64,000 nt of DNA from Elephas maximus indicus. Taxonomy: Eukaryota; Chordata; Mammalia; Proboscidea; Elephantidae. The stretch is from contig NC_064819.1 of NCBI RefSeq assembly GCF_024166365.1, positions 1,190,501 to 1,254,500 of the forward strand, written 5' to 3'. A program made the translations under genes and the position numbers. The notes beneath the pieces were generated by a model. The model was not told the origin of the DNA and ran no database searches. It was given only the letters and a program-made list of their open reading frames with translations. Below are positions 56,201 to 61,601 of this stretch, piece after piece (within the stretch, counting starts at the first letter, position 1; every line of letters starts with the position of its first letter).

Positions 56201-59019
56201 TAACAATTCCTTTACAGTTCAACCGTCCATCTCTTTAATTTGGGAGATCTTCTTGTTCTTTTCTTCTCGAAACCAAGAAGCCTAACACTGCTACATTACT
56301 TAAATGTTGTATTTATCTAGATGGAGCCTTGGTGGCTCAGTGGTTAAGAGCTCGGCTGCTAACCTAAAGGTCGCCAGTTCGAATCTACCAGTTGCTCCTT
56401 GTGGGGCAGTTCTACTCTGTCCTATAGGGTCACTATGAGTTGGAATCGACTCGATGGCAACAGGTTTATAGCTAGGTAGCTGTGCTATTCTGAAAAGGTA
56501 AAATAATATACAAAACAGGCACTGGATTCAAAAGTCAGAATTATTTTCAACTTTAAATAGCTGACTGAATAATTTGAATTAAGATAACTTTCACATTAAG
56601 CTAATATGAGCAGCTCGAAAGCTGGAAATCTCATTCCTAAACTCTCCCAATTTTTTTTTAACTTGGCCCAACAGATTATCACTTTTAAAGGCAGTCACAG
56701 AAATAAGCACACAAAAGAACAGACCTAGCGTTTCCCTCTGTCACGGAAAGGGAGGAATGTAAAATTGTCTACTATTCTTCCTAGGAGCCCTGGTGGTGCC
56801 TGGTTAAGCACCTGCTAATCGAAAGGTTGGTGGTTCAAATCCACCAGCAGCTCTGAGGGTGAAAGATACGGCAGTCTGCTTCAGGAAAGATTACAGCCTT
56901 GGAAACCCTACGGGGCAGCTCTATTCTGTCCTATAGGGTCACCAGGAGTCAGAAGTTACTCTATGGCCCTGAGTTTGATTTTTTATTCTTCGGAGAACAC
57001 GATCATAACTTCTTGGATAAACAAAGCCAACTCTTCCCCAAAATATTTCATTTCCACATTAAGATTTGTAAAGCTTTCACTAAAAACTGAAAATCAAAAA
57101 AAAAAAAACTGAGCAAGAACTTGTCATTCATTTCTATTGCTTGCTTTTCAGAAAGAAAAAAAAATGACAACAAAAAGCCTAGTCTGATAGAGTTATAGAA
57201 GAAAAATCTGAATGCATTTCTAGTAACTTATTTCTAAAAACAGGAAGAAAACTTCTGTAATAGCTAACGTTTCATAATTTTTACTTTAAAAGTACTGTAT
57301 TATCATATTGTAAATGTAAAAAACACATACAGCAGAGTCAAGCTACTCCTTAGTAAGTTCAAGATTAACAACTAGTGATGACTATTACAGAAGCTCGCAA
57401 GAGGCAGGTTTTTGCTTCTTAGCTAATGACACTTCAATGAGACAATGTTGCAAATTTCACCTTGTTCCTGTGAAACATCAAACAAGTTGGGGTCTCAGTC
57501 TATGACTTACTTACTTCTAACTATGGGAAACTTTCCATGAAAGTTGAAACAACAAAAAAAAAATTGACGTGTCATCTAAGACCAAACACTGACTTTATTT
57601 TTTAAAAGGACAATCCAAATCCTTGTTCGGGGAGTTTAAACAACTTCAGAAGTGATGGTCTGAGGATCTTATCTTCCGACCCCAGGTCCCCAGACACACT
57701 GCATTTGGAGCGGGCACAAGTGCGCACAGCGTGCCTCCGAGCTTCTCCCTAGGAGCCAGAGGGCCCCGAGGAGCAGCTGGGTTAGACCACAGTATGGACA
57801 GGCTTCCATGCCCACCACCTCCTGCAGCCTGGCCGGCCGCAGGGCAGGGGTCCCCGGTCCCTGCAGACCTGAGCGGCAGCCTGGCCAGCCGCAGACCACG
57901 GCCCCCCGGTCCCTGCTCACCTGAGCACTTCCCTGACAGCCCCTGAGAGCCCGGGTCCCTGCAGACCTGAGCGGTAGCCTGGCCAACCATAGGCCCCCCA
58001 GCCCCTGTAAACCTGAGAGGCAGCCTGGCCGGCCGCAGACCACAGGCCCCCTGGTCCCTGCAGACTTGAGTGGCAGCCTGGCCAGCCACGGGCCCCTGGT
58101 CCCTGCACACCTGAGCACGTCCCTGAAAGCCCCTGAGAGCCCGGGTCCCTGCAGACCTGAGCGACAGCCTGGCTGACCACGGGCCCCCTGGTCCCTGCAC
58201 ACCTGAGCATGTCCCTGACAGTTCAAGGGCCCAGGTTACCGCAGACCTGAGTGGTAGCCTGGCCAGCCACGGGCCCCGTGGTCCCTGCAGACCTGAACAG
58301 CAGCCTGGCCAGGCGCAGGGCAGGGGTCCTCGGTCCCTGCAGACCTGAGCGGTAGCCTGGCCAACCACAGGGCCCCCAGTCCCTGCAGACCTGAGCAGCA
58401 GCCTGGCCAAGCGCAGGGCAGGGGTCCTCGGTCCCTGCAGACCTGAGCAGCAGCCTGGCCAGCCATGGGTCCCCGGTCCCTGCACACCTGAGCGCGTCCC
58501 TGACAGCCCCTGCGACCCCCGGTCCCTGTACACCTGAGCGCGTCCCTGACAGCCTCTGAGAACCCCGGTCCCTGCACACCTGAGCGACAGCCTGGCCGAC
58601 CAAGGGCCCCCCCGGTCCCTGCACACCTGAGCGCGTCGCTGACAGCCCCTGAGAACCTAAGTCCCTGCACACCTGAGCGGCAGCCTGGCCGACCAAGGGC
58701 GCGCCGGTCCCTGTACACCTGAAGGCGTCCCTGACAGCCCCTGCGACCCCCGATCCCTGCACACCTGAGCGCGTCCCTAACAGCCCCTGAAAACCTGGGT
58801 CCCTGCACACCTGAGCGGCAGCCTGGCCGGCCACAGGCCCCCGGTCCCTGCACACCTGAGCGCGTCCCTGACAGCCCCTGCGACCCCCGGTCCCTGCACA
58901 CCTGAGCGCGTCCCTGACCGCCCCCGCGAGCCTGGGGCCCGGCCTACCTTGAGGACCGGGGTCAGGTACTCAGCCACTTCCAGCGCCTTTCCCTTCACCG
59001 TGTTAATCACGTTCTGCAT
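23185..59019 (-). CDS. ATG3: ATG3, ubiquitin-like-conjugating (E2-like) enzyme; 12 spliced coding exons
   Basis: Cytosolic autophagy enzyme that receives ATG8/LC3/GABARAP from the E1 ATG7 as a thioester and transfers it to phosphatidylethanolamine on the growing phagophore, helped by ATG12-ATG5. Twelve exons with GT-AG borders join in frame: 72, 42, 50, 71, 108, 50, 79, 35, 156, 128, 69 and 82 nt, giving 942 nt or 313 aa; human ATG3 is 314 aa as I recall it. Visible parts are an N-terminal amphipathic helix (about residues 1-24), an acidic flexible region (about 88-190) with a WVDT LC3-interacting motif at 107-110, the E2 core, and catalytic Cys263 in HPCR. The protein ends in RHFTM. All splice phases agree, so this looks like the functional gene rather than a processed copy. 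Only the acidic loop differs notably from the human protein I recall, being one residue shorter. Exon coordinates are given separately. Confidence 0.97.
23267..24760 (-). other. ATG3: ATG3 intron 11, U12-type
   Basis: Spans 1494 bp. The 5' end is GTATCCTTCT and the 3' end TTTTCCTTAGC...CTTTAG. Both ends match minor-spliceosome signals, while every other ATG3 intron here has an ordinary GT-AG donor. A short CA run lies close to the donor (24723-24750). The rest shows no repeat I recognise. Confidence 0.85.
24761..24829 (-). CDS. ATG3: ATG3 coding exon 11 (U12-type donor)
   Basis: Encodes the end of Arg264, then [20 protein letters not shown] to VH, and AT of Met287. The acceptor is CTTTTAG|GCATGC. 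The exon ends CATAT|GTATCCTTCT, a full match to the minor-spliceosome donor GTATCCTT. No GT at the following codon boundary would keep the frame. Confidence 0.95.
24830..27010 (-). other. ATG3: ATG3 intron 10
   Basis: 2181 bp between exons 10 and 11. It holds a poly(T) run at about 25991-26004 and a short CA tract near 26790. No SINE or LINE is recognisable, which is unusual for this locus. Confidence 0.7.
27011..27138 (-). CDS. ATG3: ATG3 coding exon 10 (catalytic cysteine)
   Basis: Encodes residues 222-263, [16 protein letters not shown] to CSVHPC, plus AG of Arg264. Cys263 in the HPCR motif is the thioester-forming residue (Cys264 in human numbering). The acceptor is GCTTTCAG|CAACGG. The donor TGCAG|GTCTGC is the weakest in the gene by eye. 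Confidence 0.96.
27354..27512 (+). mobile_element. AfroSINE in ATG3 intron 9
   Basis: Full copy from GGAAACCCTGGTGGCG to CTCGACGGCAACGAGG. It forms one arm of an inverted pair with the next element. Confidence 0.93.
27520..27676 (-). mobile_element. AfroSINE, antisense, in ATG3 intron 9
   Basis: Full copy in the opposite direction, 7 bp from its partner. It runs from AAACCCACTGCCGTCG to AGCAGGGCTCC. Confidence 0.93.
28071..28226 (-). CDS. ATG3: ATG3 coding exon 9
   Basis: The largest exon, encoding residues 170-221 from [15 protein letters not shown] to RLWLFGYDE, which enters the E2-like core including [17 protein letters not shown]. The acceptor is TGCCAG|GCTACC and the donor GATGAG|GTAAAA. 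Phase 0 at both ends. Confidence 0.97.
28496..28530 (-). CDS. ATG3: ATG3 coding exon 8
   Basis: A 35-nt exon encoding the end of Glu158 and [11 protein letters not shown] (159-169). The acceptor is TATAACAG|AATATG and the donor GATGAG|GTTTGT. Only 269 bp of intron separate it from exon 9. Confidence 0.95.
28980..30570 (+). mobile_element. L2 LINE 3' half, interrupted by an L1 fragment
   Basis: The L2-like 3' end has CCTTGGGGTCACACTTGACT, GCCTGGATTATCAC, GGCCCTACATGATCTGG and the final CTCAATAAATATTTATTGAA at about 30540. It lies in ATG3 intron 7. The left boundary is uncertain; an open frame from 28793 may include decayed L2 coding sequence. Confidence 0.65.
29214..29688 (-). mobile_element. 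5'-truncated L1 3' end, antisense, inserted in L2
   Basis: Poly(T) at the left end, then L1 3' UTR complement as at 8185-9040. The 15-bp duplication CCTGACTTGACTTTT flanks it (29203-29217 and 29689-29703). Confidence 0.9.
30616..30767 (-). mobile_element. AfroSINE, antisense, at the L2 tail
   Basis: Complete copy directly after an A-run of about 18 bases, inserted near the 3' end of the L2. Confidence 0.92.
30768..31302. other. ATG3 intron 7, unassigned
   Basis: No recognised repeat or exon. Confidence 0.4.
31303..31641 (+). repeat. 47-bp minisatellite, about 7 units
   Basis: Units start GGACGCCATCTGTCCACC at 31350, 31397, 31444, 31491, 31538, 31585 and 31632, preceded by one diverged unit. 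GGTGTACCA(A/G)CTCTAAC closes each unit. It is in ATG3 intron 7 and shows two subtypes (CAACTCTAACGG and CAGCTCTAACTG). Confidence 0.97.
31642..32769. other. ATG3 intron 7, unassigned part next to exon 7
   Basis: Nothing is clearly recognised; a short TG-rich tract lies near 31776-31792. In gene direction this is the start of intron 7. Confidence 0.4.
32770..32848 (-). CDS. ATG3: ATG3 coding exon 7 (acidic loop)
   Basis: Encodes residues 132-157 and one base of Glu158: [12 protein letters not shown] followed by an acidic run ending GEAADME. The acceptor is TTTCAAAG|GACAGC and the donor GGAAG|GTATTT. Compared with human ATG3 as I recall it, the acidic run is one residue shorter and the first half has several substitutions, which is expected in the disordered flexible region. 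Confidence 0.95.
32900..33085 (-). mobile_element. Possible L2 fragment, antisense
   Basis: GTGCTGGCACAGTGCTAACC and CCTCAAGGAACTCACACTTG resemble the complement of the L2 3' region. Short and diverged. Confidence 0.4.
33304..33517 (-). mobile_element. AfroSINE, long form, antisense
   Basis: Contains the extra internal block (read here as GCAAACCTTCACAGAAGCAG) found in the longer SINE subtype. Confidence 0.88.
33566..33769 (+). mobile_element. AfroSINE, long form
   Basis: Carries the internal block GGTGACCTGTTCCCACAAAG once. The duplication ATCAGGCATTA flanks it (33555-33565 and 33770-33780). Confidence 0.93.
34507..34696 (-). mobile_element. AfroSINE with inverted 5' part
   Basis: 34515-34566 is the 3' tail in minus orientation; 34567-34696 is the head and body in plus orientation. 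A single pair of GAGATTAA repeats (34499-34506 and 34697-34704) flanks the whole, so it is one insertion with an internal inversion. Confidence 0.8.
35015..35179 (-). mobile_element. AfroSINE, antisense
   Basis: Full copy in ATG3 intron 6, flanked by AAGGACAA at 35007-35014 and 35180-35187. Confidence 0.92.
35690..35832 (-). mobile_element. AfroSINE, antisense
   Basis: Near-complete copy in intron 6; GCTACTAA occurs on both sides. Confidence 0.9.
35872..36387 (+). mobile_element. Solo MaLR/MLT1-like LTR with a SINE inside
   Basis: Starts TGTTACAGATTGAATTGTTT and ends TAGATATCTGAGACA. It contains GGTTATAACCCCATTTGGGA and GGGAGAAATTAAATTTCTGT. A SINE splits it at 35925-36084. Confidence 0.65.
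35925..36084 (+). mobile_element. AfroSINE inside the LTR
   Basis: Complete copy from TTGGACCCCTTTCGGCACAG to ACGGCGATGGGTTTTTT, interrupting the LTR at 35872-36387. Confidence 0.9.
36474..36525 (+). mobile_element. AfroSINE 3' fragment
   Basis: Tail only (AAGGTCGCTATGAGTCAGAA to TTGGTTTTT), severely truncated. It lies about 200 bp from ATG3 exon 6 on its intron 6 side. Confidence 0.8.
36726..36775 (-). CDS. ATG3: ATG3 coding exon 6 (tandem NAGNAG acceptor)
   Basis: Encodes the end of Gly115 and [16 protein letters not shown] (116-131). The acceptor region reads TTTTCAGCAG|GTGTTGC, so two AGs lie 3 nt apart. The second is used in the 313-aa model; the first would add one Ala. The donor is AACAAG|GTACTG. 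Confidence 0.94.
37200..37560 (+). mobile_element. MIR SINE with an internal duplication
   Basis: The second half matches the MIR core (AAGTGACGGAACTGGGACTT, GAACCCATACCTGCTGACTT). The upstream part occurs twice, at about 37220-37320 and 37326-37430 (GGGCTTTCTACTT, CAAACACTAATTA(C/T)C). Confidence 0.65.
37873..39120 (+). mobile_element. RTE LINE, 5'-truncated (copy R2)
   Basis: Begins inside reverse transcriptase ([14 protein letters not shown]-like sequence) and passes [19 protein letters not shown] (about 38340-38400) and the C-terminal [15 protein letters not shown] region. It ends ACTCGACGGCACCTAA with an AAC-type tail. Frames are broken in several places. It is in ATG3 intron 5, opposite to the gene. 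Confidence 0.93.
39128..39405 (+). mobile_element. Possible L1 3' end of another subfamily
   Basis: Sequence ending TTCACCTAAATCACAATAATAATAAAATAAATAAA directly follows R2 and looks like an L1 3' UTR with poly(A) signal. Recognised from memory only. Confidence 0.4.
39406..40660. other. ATG3 intron 5, unassigned
   Basis: No recognised repeat or exon; open frames here lack domain features. Confidence 0.4.
40665..40868 (+). mobile_element. MER20 (hAT-Charlie DNA transposon remnant)
   Basis: Matches the recalled MER20 consensus: GGTCTCAACTGAGGGCCGCA, GGCAATGTCTAGAGACATTT, ACAACTGGGGGGATGCTGCT and CATCTGGTGGGTAGAGG. Confidence 0.8.
41140..41400 (-). mobile_element. Possible L2 fragment, antisense
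   Basis: ATCAGGCACTGTGACAGACA and CTGTCCTCAAGGTGCTCACA resemble L2 3' complement. Diverged. Confidence 0.45.
41722..41829 (-). CDS. ATG3: ATG3 coding exon 5 (flexible region, LC3-interacting motif)
   Basis: Encodes Val79 (last two bases) to Ala114 and the first base of Gly115. It contains [19 protein letters not shown], an acidic EEDDGDGG run and WVDT (107-110), known in human ATG3 as an LC3-interacting motif. The acceptor is CTCATAG|TGCC and the donor GCAG|GTAAGA. The end reads HNA-G where my recall of human is HNT-G. Confidence 0.96.
41830..43213 (-). other. ATG3: ATG3 intron 4
   Basis: 1384 bp. It holds a homopolymer junction of A then G at about 42979-43010; I see no LINE or SINE. Confidence 0.6.
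42979..43010 (+). repeat. A-run followed by G-run
   Basis: About eleven A then twelve G, then CGGGGAGGG: a homopurine tract with quadruplex potential, on the template side of ATG3 transcription. Confidence 0.9.
43214..43284 (-). CDS. ATG3: ATG3 coding exon 4
   Basis: Completes Trp55 and encodes residues 56-78, [15 protein letters not shown] to TKN, plus the first base of Val79. The acceptor is CAAAG|GGCTAC and the donor AAAATG|GTAAGA. Confidence 0.96.
43840..44030 (+). mobile_element. MIR SINE remnant
   Basis: TTTTATTGAATACTTACAAA, CATTTAACCCACATAACCTT and CAGGGACACAAAACCAGAAG follow the MIR core order. Confidence 0.6.
44316..44759 (-). repeat. 4 x 111-bp tandem repeat
   Basis: Units start GGCTTCTCTAGACCATTCCC at 44316, 44427, 44538 and 44649. 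The outer copies are more diverged than the middle ones. The unit is 37 codons, and on the minus strand (the ATG3 sense strand) one frame stays open from 44770 to 44264. It lies in ATG3 intron 3. Confidence 0.97.
44908..45058 (-). mobile_element. AfroSINE, antisense
   Basis: Full copy with a small deletion. CACAACTCATAAA (44895-44907) and CACAATTCATAAA (45059-45071) flank it. Confidence 0.93.
45230..46700 (+). mobile_element. RTE LINE with apparent internal deletion (copy R3)
   Basis: 45555-46700 carries reverse transcriptase and C-terminal sequence like the other copies ([45 protein letters not shown]-type region) with many breaks. 45230-45555 is not shared with copies R1, R2 and R4 but resembles, from memory, the 5' leader of this RTE family (GACTAGGAAGAAGGACCTGG, GGGGAAGAGCTGCCTCCTCA). 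If so, the endonuclease region is deleted. Confidence 0.7.
46701..48079. other. ATG3: ATG3 intron 3, part next to exon 3
   Basis: No repeat is recognised. 47451-47703 on the minus strand is an unusually long open stretch behind a possible acceptor (see findings). Confidence 0.4.
48080..48129 (-). CDS. ATG3: ATG3 coding exon 3
   Basis: Encodes residues 39-54 and two bases of Trp55 ([16 protein letters not shown] then TG). The acceptor is GAATAG|TTCGTG and the donor CAATG|GTAAGT. Residues match the start of the conserved ATG3 N-terminal domain. Confidence 0.96.
48444..48628 (-). mobile_element. AfroSINE, long form, antisense
   Basis: Contains the extra block (CTGTAATCCCCACGGAAGCA). It lies about 310 bp upstream of ATG3 exon 3 in gene direction (intron 2). 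Confidence 0.9.
48650..49636. other. ATG3 intron 2, unassigned
   Basis: Nothing recognised. Confidence 0.4.
49638..49756 (+). mobile_element. AfroSINE, 3'-shortened
   Basis: Head and body are present from GAGCCCTGGTGGCGCAG; it stops after CTATAGGGTTGTG. Confidence 0.88.
49757..50924. other. ATG3 intron 2, mostly unassigned; short 19-bp tandem repeat
   Basis: 49960-50031 holds about 3.7 diverged copies of a 19-bp unit (AACAATGACCGCGACTACG). The rest shows nothing I recognise. Confidence 0.6.
50942..53158 (+). mobile_element. RTE LINE, longest and best-preserved copy (R4)
   Basis: Inserted into an LTR, with TGAATTG on both sides (50935-50941 and 53165-53171). One frame runs from 50956 to 52692 with only two stops (51166 and 51556). 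It covers the end of the endonuclease ([11 protein letters not shown]), a basic linker ([19 protein letters not shown]) and reverse transcriptase with [38 protein letters not shown] and [10 protein letters not shown] frameshift near 52600 leads to the C-terminal part. 5'-truncated by roughly a third of the family length. Confidence 0.94.
51619..52692 (+). pseudogene. RTE reverse transcriptase, 357-codon open frame
   Basis: The longest uninterrupted RTE frame in the window, holding the core polymerase motifs including YADD near codon 253. The frame is lost before the C-terminal domain, so it is a remnant of a larger ORF2. Confidence 0.9.
53630..53770 (-). mobile_element. AfroSINE, antisense
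   Basis: Diverged copy with an internal deletion after GAGCCGACCCTATAATACAG. Confidence 0.85.
53771..54852. other. ATG3 intron 2, part next to exon 2
   Basis: No recognised repeat. Confidence 0.4.
54853..54894 (-). CDS. ATG3: ATG3 coding exon 2
   Basis: Encodes residues 25-38, [14 protein letters not shown]. The acceptor is TTTAG|GAATC and the donor GAG|GTAAGT, a strong consensus site. At 42 nt this is a short exon, phase 0 at both ends. Confidence 0.96.
55455..55980 (-). mobile_element. L2 LINE fragment, antisense
   Basis: ATTCATTCAACAAGTATTTA, GATGTGCCAGGCATTGTTGA and GCAAAGGCCCTGAGGTCAAA are complements of the L2 3' region in the expected order. ATG3 intron 1. Confidence 0.7.
56323..56466 (+). 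mobile_element. AfroSINE
   Basis: Complete, low-divergence copy from GGAGCCTTGGTGGCTCAG to CTCGATGGCAACAGG. Confidence 0.92.
56784..56979 (+). mobile_element. AfroSINE, long form
   Basis: Carries the block GGCAGTCTGCTTCAGGAAAG between body and tail. Confidence 0.92.
57840..58930 (-). repeat. GC-rich minisatellite in ATG3 intron 1, about 23 units of about 47 bp
   Basis: Two alternating unit types share a core. On the plus strand these are (C/G)ACCTGAGCGGCAGCCTGGCC and CACCTGAGCGCGTCCCTGAC, each preceded by GGTCCCTGCA. Core starts are spaced mostly 43-53 bp from about 57866 to 58898. Read in ATG3 direction the core is CTCAGGTGTGCAGGGACC. The array begins within about 30 bp of the exon 1 donor. 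Long open frames across it are a by-product of the GC-rich repeat. Confidence 0.93.
58948..59019 (-). CDS. ATG3: ATG3 coding exon 1
   Basis: Encodes residues 1-24, from [10 protein letters not shown] to TPVLK, the amphipathic helix that senses curved membranes. The start is the ATG at 59019-59017, with A at position -3. The donor is CTCAAG|GTAGGC, phase 0. The exon sits at the edge of the CpG island and borders a GC-rich minisatellite on its intron side. Confidence 0.96.
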
Positions 59020-59396
59020 TCTGGGGCCGGGGCAGCGGCCGGCCCCGCGGCGCAGTGGGCACGGCAGCCGGGGGAGCCGGGACCGGGGCCGGGGCGTCAG
59101 GCAGCGTCCCGGCTGCCGCCGATCGGCACCCGGGCGCCGCCACCCGCGGGGACGGGAGGCGACGGGGCGGACCGGGCGAGGGGGAGGCGCGCTCTCGGCG
59201 CCCGCGGCAGCGCGGGCCGGGCCCGGCGGTCGCCCGGGCGCAAGGGAGGCGGCGGGTCCGCCGAGCGCCGGCGGGAGAAGCGGGCGCACGCGCAGCCCGG
59301 GTCCGCTGGGCGCTGTCGTCCCTCCGCGCCCTGCGCGCCCCTTCCGGCTCCCCTTCCTCTCTCCCTCTCGCCGTAGCGCCGCCGCCACCTGGGCCC

Positions 59397-59448
59397 CACG
59401 TGACCCCGGACGCTCCCGACACGTGACCCCGGACGCTCCCGACACGTG
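59397..59448. promoter_or_regulatory. Three CACGTG E-boxes at 23-bp spacing
   Basis: CACGTG occurs at 59397-59402, 59420-59425 and 59443-59448 in a 23-bp tandem repeat. Read on the minus strand, two boxes are GTCACGTGTC and one begins GTCACGTGGG, so each keeps GTCACGTG of the CLEAR consensus GTCACGTGAC bound by TFEB/TFE3. USF and MYC/MAX also bind such boxes, so the factor is an inference. Confidence 0.65.
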
Positions 59449-59559
59449 ACGCCGGAAGGCCCCCCCCCGCGGGGGCGGGACTAGCCCGCTTTCCCCGCCC
59501 ACCGGAAGCGGAACAGGGGGCGCGCCTGCGCCATGGGCTGCGGCTGCGCTCTTTCCCGC

Positions 59560-59736
59560 TCAGGCTTCCGCTCCGGAATTGGAGGCTTGAGGACAGGGGC
59601 TTCTCGCCTCTTTCCGCTCCATAGCTTCCCCGCCTATGGACCTTAAAACCTACTGCTGCTACTGCGGTGCTAGGCAGATACTGTCCCACCTATAGGATGT
59701 GAGCTCTTCCGCTACAAGCTCCTCTGGGGGACCGAG
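59560..59736 (+). other. SLC35A5: Possible SLC35A5 non-coding first exon
   Basis: The first coding exon of SLC35A5 has a plausible acceptor just before its ATG, so a non-coding exon 1 is expected near the CpG island. The best donor by eye is GACCGAG|GTAACC with the exon ending at 59736. The start is a guess. Confidence 0.3.
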
Positions 59737-59807
59737 GTAACCGCGCCCCGCGGGCAGACGACTGCGCGTGCGTGTGAGTTGAGGGCGCGTCTGCGGAGAT
59801 CTCCTAC

Positions 59808-59925
59808 TGCGCATGTGTGAAGCGGGGCCTCCCTGACCGGCGGTGTCTTTCTCGGGTGGAATTTCAGTGCGCATGTGTGAAGTGGGGCCTCTGACCGGCG
59901 GTGTCTTTCTCAGGTGGAATTTCAG
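59808..59925. repeat. Two-copy 60/58-bp tandem duplication beside the promoter
   Basis: Copy 1 is 59808-59867 and copy 2 is 59868-59925. Each starts TGCGCATGTGTGAAG and ends GGTGGAATTTCAG, with a few differences and a 2-bp deletion. It lies just downstream of the probable SLC35A5 start, in its first intron or 5' leader. Confidence 0.85.
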
Positions 59926-60179
59926 TATTGACACTTTAAGCCCATTTTTCTAATGTCCGCACTTCGGTGGTCTCCACCATCCCTGCCGAAACACTGGGGG
60001 ACTTTGGGAAAGTTGCTTCACCTGCCTGGGGTTTAGTGCCGCCAACATATCGAAAAAGGATTTGTATTAGACTCACTCACTGATTTTTAAGATCAATTTC
60101 TAACGCTGGTTTAGTGAAAATAAGCAGTGTTTCAAATATTTCCATTCAGACCTTTACTGTGACAGAATCCCAACTAAGA

Positions 60180-60329
60180 AAAGCCAAACCCTTTGCCCTC
60201 AAGTCGATTCAGACTCATAGGGACCCTATAGGACAGAGTAGAACTGCCCCATAGGGTTTCCAGTGGGCGGCTGATGGATTCAAACTGCCGACCTTTTGGT
60301 TAGCAGCCGTAGCACTTAACCACTGCTCC
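60180..60329 (-). mobile_element. AfroSINE, antisense
   Basis: Complete copy (AAGCCAAACCCTTTGCCCTC to AACCACTGCTCC) in SLC35A5 intron 1. Confidence 0.92.
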
Positions 60330-60391
60330 TGAATCTCTCCCAGCAAGCTTTTTCTTCTTAGAGAATGGTTGTTGCTAAGGAAGAGAATAAA

Positions 60392-60568
60392 GCAAACCCA
60401 TTACCATCAAGTCAGTTGTAACCCACAGTGACCCTGTAGGACAGAGTAGAACTCTCTCGTAAGGTTTCCAAGGCCATAACCTTTACAGAAGAAGGCTGCC
60501 AAATCTTTTTTCCACAGAGCACCTGGTGAGTTCAAACTGATAATACTACCTTTAACCACTGTGCCTTG
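60392..60568 (-). mobile_element. AfroSINE, long form, antisense
   Basis: Contains the extra block (CATAACCTTTACAGAAGAAG); the head is degraded. Confidence 0.88.
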
Positions 60569-60740
60569 AGAATACAAACTAAAAATTCTGCTTTAGAGCA
60601 GAGTTACTAATAAGAATGAAAACTAAAAAGTTCTTGGAATGAAGAGCACAGATACTAGACATTTCAGTAATCAGTTTGTAAGTACTGTAATAGAATTGAT
60701 TGAAAAAGAATAATGAGCCAATTTCAAAGTATTGCCCATT

Positions 60741-61256
60741 CTGATGTTGTTAGGTGTTGTCCAATTGGTTCTGACTCACAGCAACTCTACGTGCAACAGA
60801 ACGAAACACTGCCCGGTCCTGCACCATCCTTGAAATCATGTGAGCCCATTGTTGCAGGCGCTGTGTCAATCCATCTCCTCGAGGGTCTTATTCTTTTTGC
60901 TGACTTTCTACTTGACCAAGCATGATGTCTGTCTCCAGGGACTGGGCCCTCCTAATTACATGTCCAAAGCATGTGAGACGAAGTCTTGCTATCTATCCTT
61001 GCCTCTAAGGAGCATTCTGGTTGTATATCTTCCAAGACAGATTTGTTCATTTTTCTGGTAGTTCATGGTATATTCAATATTCTTGGCCAGAACCATAATT
61101 CAAAGGCATCAGTTCTTCTTTGGTCTTATCTTATTCATTCTCCGGCTTTTGCACGCATATGAGGCAATTGAAGATACCATGGTTTGGGTCAGGCACACCG
61201 TTGTCCTCAAGGTGACATCTTTGCTTTTTAGCACTTTAAAGAGGTCTTTTGCCCAT
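60741..61256 (-). mobile_element. RTE LINE 3' end, antisense (copy R5)
   Basis: The tail at 60741 (ATGTTGTTAGGTGTTGTCC) and a C-terminal coding remnant match copies R1-R4; it breaks off near 61256. 5'-truncated. Confidence 0.9.
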
Positions 61257-61601
61257 TCTGAAAGAGGTAATATTACCTGAGAAACGACTACCTCCCACTC
61301 TGAAATGACGTATGCTGAGGTTATAGCAACATCGTCAGGAGCTCCTAAAGGTGTACATGTGCCATTACAAGGAGTAATGTGTATGAAGTCTTCAACATGC
61401 AGTATTTAAATTAAGGTCATGCCATTCCCTAGTTCACAAATCACAGTGCCCTGCATCGGCGGCTGGACGATCAGGACAGGGAAGGAAGTGGACCTGTTTG
61501 GAGACTAGTCACAGAGCTGGCCACGGCCTGAGACGCTGATGTTTGATGACACTGTTAAAGTGAGTTGTGCATAATCTGCCCTTTGCCAGTGCTTCTAGGG
61601 C

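Larger units (their letters stand above)
58900..59750. promoter_or_regulatory. CpG island, bidirectional ATG3/SLC35A5 promoter
   Basis: Very GC- and CpG-rich sequence over ATG3 exon 1 and upstream, between two divergently oriented genes. It has no clear TATA box. It contains three CACGTG boxes, CCGGAAG ETS-like sites at about 59453-59459 and 59502-59508, and GC boxes such as GGGGCGGGA at about 59472. These are typical of housekeeping divergent promoters. Exact start sites cannot be read from sequence. Confidence 0.8.

Noticed and set aside
57646-58901. Several long minus-strand open frames (up to 326 codons) across the intron 1 minisatellite
   Set aside because: All three frames are open because the repeat is GC-rich and lacks stops. 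The peptides are low-complexity restatements of the same DNA unit and overlap one another.
59003-59689. Long open frames on both strands in the CpG island
   Set aside because: Expected in CpG-rich sequence; Arg/Pro/Gly/Ala-rich with no domain. Only the ATG3 exon 1 codons are supported.
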